Below are positions 59,041 through 64,000 of a stretch of DNA of 64,000 nt, in pieces. The position numbers and the translations under genes were made by a program. The DNA comes from AC-32 sp963765785. GTDB lineage: Bacteria; Actinomycetota; Thermoleophilia; Gaiellales; Gaiellaceae. The notes beneath the pieces were generated by a model that saw nothing but the letters and a program-made list of their open reading frames with translations, was not told the origin of the DNA and did not search any database. The stretch covers positions 1-64,000 of the forward strand of contig CAVXXW010000017.1 in NCBI GenBank assembly GCA_963765785.1. Reading direction: 5' to 3'. Within the stretch, counting starts at the first letter, position 1; each line of letters opens with the position of its first letter.

Positions 59041-60132
59041 ATGGCGACCATGCCGGCGCTTCGGAAGCTCGCCCGCGAGCCGGGGCTGCGGCTCGTCGAG
59101 GTGCCCGTGCCCGTGCCCGCAGCGGACGAGGTGCTCGTCGAGGTCGAGGCCGCGAGCGTCTGCGGCACCGACCTGCACATCGAGCGCTGGGACGCGTGGG
59201 CACAGGGGCGGATCGCGCCGCCGCTCACGCTCGGCCACGAGTTCGCCGGCACCGTCGTCGAGACCGGCAGCGCTGTGCGGCAGGCGAAGCCGTGCGACTA
59301 CGTCTCGGCCGAGAGCCACGTCACCTGTGGCACCTGCTTCCACTGCCGCACCGGGAGCGCCCACATGTGCGAGCAGACCCGGATCCTCGGCGTCGACCGC
59401 GACGGGGCGTTCGCGCCGTACGTGTGCATCCCGGAGTCCGTCGTCTGGCAGAACGACCGCGACAAGCTGCCGCCTGAGATCGCGACGCTGCAGGAGCCGT
59501 TCGGCAACGCCGTCTTCGCGACCGGCGAGCAGGAGCTGACCGGGCGTTCCGTCGCCGTGCTCGGGTGCGGCCCTGTCGGGCTGTTCGCGATCGCGATCGC
59601 GCGCGCGTCGGGCGCGGCCGTGGTGCTCGCCGCCGACAGGACGATCTTCCGGCTCGACCTCGCGCGCCGGATGGGCGCGAGCGCGGTGGTCGACGTCGGC
59701 GCGGTTCAGGACGAGGCGGGCTGGTTCCTCGAGCACCACGAAGGCCTCGGCTTCGACGTCGTCTTCGAGATGTCCGGATCGGGCCGCGCGGTCGCCGACG
59801 CGTTCCGGATCGCGCGCAACGGTGGCAGGGTCGTGCTCTTCGGGCTTCCGGAGCGGCCGGTCGAGATCGACGTCGCGGAAGGCCTGATCTTCAAGAACCT
59901 GGAGGTGCGCGCCCTCAGCGGCCGCCGCATCTTCGAGACCTGGTACCGAACGCGCTGGCTGCTCGAGAGCGGCGTCGTCGACCTGCGGCCGCTGATCACG
60001 CACGAGCTGCCGCTCGAGCGCTTCGAGGAGGCGTTCGCGGCGCTCGAGGCCGGCGAGGCTTGCAAGATCGTGCTCCACCCGAACGGGCCGCCGCAGCGCA
60101 GGGGAGCTGCCGCCGTGGAGGCGCTCGCATGA
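59041..60132 (+). CDS. tdh: Zinc-dependent dehydrogenase, L-threonine 3-dehydrogenase type
   Basis: 363 residues. Oxidises L-threonine to 2-amino-3-ketobutyrate. Catalytic zinc site in SVCGTDLHIERWDAWAQ and GHEFAGTVVETG; structural zinc in CGTCFHCRTGSAHMC (four Cys); Rossmann GCGPVGLFAIAIARASGA. ATG 59041 is preferred; the open frame continues to 58897, but the extra residues are unlike the family. Overlaps kbl by four bases, the classic tdh-kbl pair, which supports the assignment. The gap 58911-59040 shows short palindromes but no clear promoter. Confidence 0.87.
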   Translation: MATMPALRKLAREPGLRLVEVPVPVPAADEVLVEVEAASVCGTDLHIERWDAWAQGRIAPPLTLGHEFAGTVVETGSAVRQAKPCDYVSAESHVTCGTCFHCRTGSAHMCEQTRILGVDRDGAFAPYVCIPESVVWQNDRDKLPPEIATLQEPFGNAVFATGEQELTGRSVAVLGCGPVGLFAIAIARASGAAVVLAADRTIFRLDLARRMGASAVVDVGAVQDEAGWFLEHHEGLGFDVVFEMSGSGRAVADAFRIARNGGRVVLFGLPERPVEIDVAEGLIFKNLEVRALSGRRIFETWYRTRWLLESGVVDLRPLITHELPLERFEEAFAALEAGEACKIVLHPNGPPQRRGAAAVEALA

Positions 60133-61319
60133 CCGCGCTGCTCGAGCGCGAGCTCGGCGTCGAGCTCGACGGCCTGCGCGAGGCGGGCACGCTGAAGCAC
60201 TTCAACGAGCTGCGCTCGCCGCAGGGCCCGGTCGTCGAGATGGCCGGGCGCGGCGAGGTGCTCGTGCTCTCGTCGAACAACTACCTCGGCCTGGCCGCGC
60301 GGCCGCCCGTGGTCTCCGCCGGGATCGAGGGCCTGCGGCGCTACGGGGCCGGAACCGCTTCCGTCCGCTTCATCTGCGGCACGTTCGCGCCGCACCTCGA
60401 GCTCGAGCGCGAGCTGGCCGAGCTGGTCGGCACCGAGGCCGCGCTCACCTACGTCTCGTGTTGGAACGCGAACGAAGCCGTCATCCCCACGCTCACGGAC
60501 GAGCGCACCGTGATTCTCTCGGACGCGCTCAACCACGCCAGCATCGTCGACGCGATCCGGCTCTCGAGGCCGGCGCGCAAGGTGATCTACGCGCACTCGT
60601 CGATGGACGAGCTGCGCGCCGGCCTCGAGAACTGCGCGGCCGACGCTCGCAAGCTGGTGATCACCGACGGCGTCTTCAGCATGGAAGGCGACCTCGCCTG
60701 CCTGCCGGAGATCGTCGAGCTCTCGCGCGCCCACGGCGCGACCGTGATCGTCGACGACTCGCATGGGACCGGCGTGATGGGCGCGACCGGGCGGGGCGTT
60801 GCCGAGCACTTCGGCCTGCTCGGCGAGGTCGACGTGATCACGAGCACGCTCGGCAAGGCGCTCGGCGGCGCAGCGGGCGGCTTCGTCGCCTCGAGCACCG
60901 AGGTCTGCGAGATCCTGGCCCAGCGCTCGCGTCCTCAACTGTTCTCGAACGCGCTCCCGCCCACGGTTGCGTGCAGCGCGCTCGAGGCGGTGCGCGTGCT
61001 GCGCCGGGAGCCCCATCTCGTCGAGCGGCTCCACGCGCTCTCGCAGCGGTTCCGCTCGCAGCTGCGTGAGGCGGGATTCCTGCCGCTCGACGGCGAGGCC
61101 GCGATCATCCCGATCATCGTCGGCGAGACCGAGTTCGCGATGCGGTTCAGCGAACGGCTGCTCGAGGAGGGTGTCTTCGTGACCGGCTTCGGCTACCCGG
61201 TCGTGCCGGAGGGCACGGCCCGAATCCGCGTGCAAATGTCCGCCGCGCTCGAGGAGCAACACCTCGACCGCGCGCTGGAGGCGTTCCGGCGTGTCGGCGC
61301 AGAGCTCGGCGTGATCTGA
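60129..61319 (+). CDS. kbl: 2-amino-3-ketobutyrate CoA ligase (glycine C-acetyltransferase)
   Basis: 396 residues. PLP enzyme splitting 2-amino-3-ketobutyrate with CoA into glycine and acetyl-CoA. Seen: LSSNNYLGLAARP, GTASVRFICGTFAPHLELE, SDALNHASIVDAIRLS, VIVDDSHGTGVMG (His stacking PLP, Asp), and TSTLGKALGG with PLP Lys at 243. Alpha-oxoamine synthase family; kbl is favoured over bioF by the tdh partner and by the CGTFAPHLELE segment. Confidence 0.9.
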   Translation: MTALLERELGVELDGLREAGTLKHFNELRSPQGPVVEMAGRGEVLVLSSNNYLGLAARPPVVSAGIEGLRRYGAGTASVRFICGTFAPHLELERELAELVGTEAALTYVSCWNANEAVIPTLTDERTVILSDALNHASIVDAIRLSRPARKVIYAHSSMDELRAGLENCAADARKLVITDGVFSMEGDLACLPEIVELSRAHGATVIVDDSHGTGVMGATGRGVAEHFGLLGEVDVITSTLGKALGGAAGGFVASSTEVCEILAQRSRPQLFSNALPPTVACSALEAVRVLRREPHLVERLHALSQRFRSQLREAGFLPLDGEAAIIPIIVGETEFAMRFSERLLEEGVFVTGFGYPVVPEGTARIRVQMSAALEEQHLDRALEAFRRVGAELGVI

Positions 61320-61333
61320 GAAAGGAGCTCCCG

Positions 61334-61786
61334 ATGGCTCACACGATCGACACGAATCCCGCACTGGCGGGCCTGCGCGTCGTCGACGCGATGCACCCCG
61401 GCCTGATCACGTGCCGCCCGACCGACTCGCTCAGGACCGTCGCACGCCTGATGTCGACCTACCGCGTGCACGCTGTCTTCGTCACCGCCCATCGCAAGGG
61501 CGAGGAGGGCAACCGCTGGGGCGTCGTCTCCGACGTCGCCCTGCTGCGTGCCGCCCGCGAGCGCTCGCTCGACGAGGTCACCGCGGGGGCGATCCTCGAG
61601 ACGCCCGTGCTGTCGGTGTCGTCGAGCGACGACCTCGGGGAGGTCGCCGACCTGATGGTCGAACGCGAGATCTCCCACTTGGTCGTCGTCGAGCGCCACA
61701 CGAAGCGGCCGCTGGGCGTGCTCTCGACCCTCGACGTCGCCCGCGCGCTCGCGGGCTTCCCCGAGCGGCACCCGCTGCCTCGCTAG
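61334..61786 (+). CDS. CBS domain-containing protein
   Basis: 150 residues with two CBS motifs: VVDAMHPGLITCRPTDSLRTVARLMSTYRVHAVFV and ILETPVLSVSSSDDLGEVADLMVEREISHLVVVE. They form a Bateman module that usually binds adenine nucleotides. No other domain. AAGGAG at about 61322 is the ribosome-binding site. Fourteen bases after kbl, so probably co-transcribed. Tail to tail with the M20 peptidase. Confidence 0.85.
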   Translation: MAHTIDTNPALAGLRVVDAMHPGLITCRPTDSLRTVARLMSTYRVHAVFVTAHRKGEEGNRWGVVSDVALLRAARERSLDEVTAGAILETPVLSVSSSDDLGEVADLMVEREISHLVVVERHTKRPLGVLSTLDVARALAGFPERHPLPR

Positions 61787-62946
61787 CGCCTGGTCGGCTC
61801 GAGCAGCAGGAGCGCCACCAGCGCCGCCCGCTCGGCGATGCTCGGCAGGTGGACGTGCTCGTCGCGGGCATGGCTGCCGTCGCCCACCGGGCCGAGCCCG
61901 TCGAGCGTGGCGGTGTAGGCACTCGCGGTGTTCGCGTCCGACGCCCCGCCGACGAGTCCGGCGTCGCCGAGCGACAAGCCGAGCTCACGGCCGAGCCGCT
62001 CCGCCGTGGCGAGCAGCCGGCGGTTGCGAGCCGTCGGCTCCATCGGCGGGCGCGCGGTTTCCCGCCGGACCTCCAACTCTGTTTCGCCGAGCACCGGCTG
62101 CAGGCCGAAGATCGCGCGCTCGACCTCCTCCGCGGCTGCGGCGGTCGGCACGCGGACGCCGATCGTCGCGGTCGCCTCGGGCGCGACGACGTTCGGCAGG
62201 AGACCGCCGTCGATCGTGCCGACGTTCACGGTGATCCCGCGCGTCGGATCGTTGAGCGCGAACAGCCGCTGCACCTGGTGCGAGAGCTCCAGGATCGCGC
62301 TGACTCCCCGATCGAAGCTTGCGCCTGCGTGCGACGCGCGCCCCCGCACGACGAGCTCGTAGCGCCCCGTGCCCTTGCGCGCGATCTTGAGCCGACCCTC
62401 GCGGCCTTCGCCGCACTCCAGCACGAAGGCTCTCTCGGCGCCGCGGGCGAGCCGGACGATCACGCGCGCGGAGTCGTCGCTGCCGAGCTCCTCGTCGGTG
62501 TTGACGAGCACCACCGGCGTCACGGTCGGCGTCCGGCCGACGGCGCGCAGCGCGCGGAGCGCGAACACGAGCTGCACGAGCCCGGCCTTCATGTCGTGCG
62601 TGCCGGGGCCGAACAGCGAGTTGCCGGACCGGCGTAGCGGCATGTCGGCGATCGTGCCTGCCGGCCAGACGGTGTCCATGTGGCCGAGCACGAGCTGATA
62701 GGGGGCGCCGCGAAGGCGCGCCTCCGGCCGAGCGTAGAGGTGGTCGCCCACGCCGAAGCCGGCGACACGCCGGACGAGGTAGCCGGCCTCCTCGAGCTCG
62801 GCGGCGAGGATGAGGAACGGCGCCCGCTGCGTCGCGGGGTCGGTCGACGGCGACTCCGCCGCCACGAGCCGCGCCAGCAGCCGCTCGATCTCGACCTCCT
62901 GCGACCTCAGCCATTTGCAGAGCGGTCGCGTGGGTGCGGTGCTCAT
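61783..62946 (-). CDS. M20 family metallopeptidase (carboxypeptidase G2/ArgE-like)
   Basis: 387 residues from ATG 62946. Zinc-site motifs: LGHMDTVWPAG (His and Asp), GTHDMKAGLVQLV (bridging Asp), VNTDEELGSDDS (catalytic Glu and ligand Glu), VLECGEGRE, SHAGASFDRGVSA (dimerisation His), and a C-terminal HxH-like GDGSHARDEHVHL. Hydrolyses peptide or N-acyl bonds at C-terminal amino acids. Two bases after the flavin reductase, so in the same leftward operon as tryptophanase. Confidence 0.85.
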   Translation of the reverse strand: MSTAPTRPLCKWLRSQEVEIERLLARLVAAESPSTDPATQRAPFLILAAELEEAGYLVRRVAGFGVGDHLYARPEARLRGAPYQLVLGHMDTVWPAGTIADMPLRRSGNSLFGPGTHDMKAGLVQLVFALRALRAVGRTPTVTPVVLVNTDEELGSDDSARVIVRLARGAERAFVLECGEGREGRLKIARKGTGRYELVVRGRASHAGASFDRGVSAILELSHQVQRLFALNDPTRGITVNVGTIDGGLLPNVVAPEATATIGVRVPTAAAAEEVERAIFGLQPVLGETELEVRRETARPPMEPTARNRRLLATAERLGRELGLSLGDAGLVGGASDANTASAYTATLDGLGPVGDGSHARDEHVHLPSIAERAALVALLLLEPTRR

Positions 62947-62948
62947 CG

Positions 62949-63554
62949 CTAGCGGCTGAAGCCCACCGGGAGCGGGAACGCGTGCGTCCGGTCGACGACG
63001 CCGAAGCGGCCCGGCGAGAGGTAGACGAGCGGGCGGAGCTCGTGCAGGAGGTCGGCGTCGTCGACGTCGGGCCGGCGCAGCGCACGGCGCGGAGCGCTCG
63101 CGGCGACGACCCGGCCGACCACGAGGCTGTTCCCGCCGAGGCCGCCGACCAGGCGCTCGAGCTCGCATTCGAGATAGAGGGCGCAGCGGTCCACGAGCAC
63201 GCCGTCGACGGCGTGCGCGGGGATGACCGGCACCGCCGCGAGCGTCGGCTTCGACCGGTCGGCCGCCCGGGCGCCCGCAGCCATGCTTGCCTCGAGGATC
63301 AGGTCGGCGCCCGGAAAGCTGACGGTGAACTGGGGGTGCGCCTCCAGGTTGCGGTAGGTCGCGTGGCGAGGGCTGCAGACGAAGCCGAAGAAGTTCTCCC
63401 AGCCGAGCGGCGTCGCCAGGTGCTTCGGCGCGACGTCGTAGCCGTCGCCCTCCTTCGTCGCCACGAGCACGAGCGGCGCTACGAGGAAGACGCGCTCCCA
63501 GATCGGCGTCTCCGTCGAGAGCTCGACGAGCTCCGTGGTCGTCGCGGCGGTCAT
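62949..63554 (-). CDS. Flavin reductase family protein (FMN-binding, DIM6/NTAB)
   Basis: 201 residues from ATG 63554. FMN-binding split-barrel: WERVFLVAPLVLVATKEGDGYDVAPKHLATPLGWENFFGFVCSPRHATYRNLEAHPQFTVSFP, then CALYLECELERLVGGLGGNSLVVGRVV. Supplies reduced flavin to a monooxygenase, or acts alone as an FMN protein. The ATG overlaps the stop of the tryptophanase-family gene by four bases. Confidence 0.78.
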   Translation of the reverse strand: MTAATTTELVELSTETPIWERVFLVAPLVLVATKEGDGYDVAPKHLATPLGWENFFGFVCSPRHATYRNLEAHPQFTVSFPGADLILEASMAAGARAADRSKPTLAAVPVIPAHAVDGVLVDRCALYLECELERLVGGLGGNSLVVGRVVAASAPRRALRRPDVDDADLLHELRPLVYLSPGRFGVVDRTHAFPLPVGFSR

Positions 63555-64000
63555 GGCCGGGCGACGCCGACCGCGGCCGCCGTCGCGGGTGCGAGGAACG
63601 GCGCGCACGCCTCGAAGCGCGCCTGGAAGAAGCGCAGGTGCTTCGGCTCGTAGGTCATGCGCAGGCCCGGCAGGGACTCGCGCCGCTCCCATACCTCCCC
63701 GATTACGTCCGCCACGTACGCGAGGTGCTCCTGCGTATAGACGCGCCGCGGGATCGTGAGGCGGACGAGCTCGAGCCCGTCGTACGGCTCGTCGCCGTGC
63801 TGCCCGGAGACGATGCCGCGCTCCATCGAGCGAACGCCGCCGGCGAGGTAGAGGGCGGCCGCGAGTGCCTGCGCCGGAAACTGCGTCTGCGGCAGGTGCG
63901 GCAGGAAGCGCTTCGCGTCGAGGAAGACGGCATGTGCGCCGATCGGTACGACGATCGGGATCCCGCGCTCGAGCAGCAGGCCGCCGAGGAACGCGCTCTG
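63551..64000 (-). CDS. Tryptophanase/tyrosine phenol-lyase family protein (N-terminus beyond window)
   Basis: The C-terminal 149 residues are visible. The frame is open to the window edge: GIPIVVPIGAHAVFLDAKRFLPHL, ALAAALYLAGGVRSMERG, DGLELVRLTIPRRVYTQEHLAYV, YEPKHLRFFQARFEA are all hallmarks of beta-eliminating lyases with PLP. The PLP lysine lies outside the window. The G-V-R-S-M-E-R-G motif fits both enzymes, so substrate (tryptophan, tyrosine or an S-linked cysteine) is undecided. First known gene of the operon with flavin reductase and M20 peptidase. Confidence 0.82.
   Translation of the reverse strand, partial: QSAFLGGLLLERGIPIVVPIGAHAVFLDAKRFLPHLPQTQFPAQALAAALYLAGGVRSMERGIVSGQHGDEPYDGLELVRLTIPRRVYTQEHLAYVADVIGEVWERRESLPGLRMTYEPKHLRFFQARFEACAPFLAPATAAAVGVARP

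Noticed and set aside
1..64000. CRISPR arrays, insertion sequences, integrases, tRNA or rRNA genes
   Set aside because: I found no regularly spaced repeats, transposase motifs or RNA-gene cores by reading. A covariance-model search (tRNAscan-SE, Infernal) was not possible and would be decisive.

Overview
The window is high-GC DNA with many GTG starts, dense ATGA/GTGA gene overlaps and GAG/CTC-rich codons. With the gene content (DUF202 protein beside sulfate-assimilation genes, bacterial phosphosulfolactate synthase, actinobacterial-type lipoproteins, leaderless-looking promoters) this suggests an Actinomycetota genome, probably class Thermoleophilia (Gaiellales/Solirubrobacterales). The class-level placement is an inference from gene content. 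I saw no rRNA, tRNA, CRISPR array, insertion sequence or phage gene, and no gene-free stretch over 300 bp.

Positions 1-7195 differ from the rest. They carry a sulfonate/nitrate-type ABC transporter (permease and ATPase, minus strand), a divergent TauE/SafE exporter, an Rrf2 regulator, a MoxR/CoxE (AAA ATPase plus VWA) pair, a small membrane protein, a lipoprotein and a Ca2+/H+ antiporter. Nearly every gene there is broken by single-base indels, mostly +1, while the amino-acid sequence stays conserved on both sides of each break. At about 7195 the antiporter and an oppositely oriented DUF354 glycosyltransferase are both cut off at the same point, after which the sequence is almost free of frameshifts. 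I read this as a join between error-rich and clean sequence, although a real recombination junction is not excluded.

From 7.2 to 21.4 kb: a leftward glycan operon (sugar-1-phosphate transferase, asparagine synthase, ASCH protein, truncated DUF354 glycosyltransferase); a LysR regulator with its own T-N11-A palindrome and a maleylacetate-reductase-like dehydrogenase; a pilin-like small protein and a methyltransferase; then a rightward operon joining a fumarate-reductase-like flavoprotein, a two-subunit class I fumarase, phosphosulfolactate synthase, APS/PAPS reductase, APS kinase, ATP sulfurylase, DUF202 and a TauE/SafE exporter. Together these could take sulfate to sulfite and fix it onto PEP as a sulfonate. 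The fumarase and flavoprotein would be suited to the malate- and fumarate-like sulfonate intermediates. This is the most interesting candidate system in the window.

From 21.4 to 57 kb lies a large surface-glycan locus: two O-antigen ligase/polymerase-like proteins, a Wzx flippase, a second sugar-1-phosphate transferase, a Wzz-like protein, at least eight glycosyltransferases, two SDR epimerases, three complete ATP-grasp ligases plus one truncated one, a FemAB-like acyltransferase (frameshifted), an L,D-transpeptidase, two beta-propeller proteins, and secreted proteins with FlgD-like Ig modules. A TetR/MFS efflux pair with matched operators sits inside it. The repeated amide-bond-forming enzymes suggest amino-acid or amide decoration of the glycan.

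From 57.7 kb to the end: asparagine synthetase A (one frameshift), threonine dehydrogenase/2-amino-3-ketobutyrate CoA ligase, a CBS protein, and a leftward operon of tryptophanase-family lyase (cut by the window edge), flavin reductase and M20 peptidase. Three structured palindromes occupy intergenic gaps at 10.7, 16.2 and 39.6 kb.
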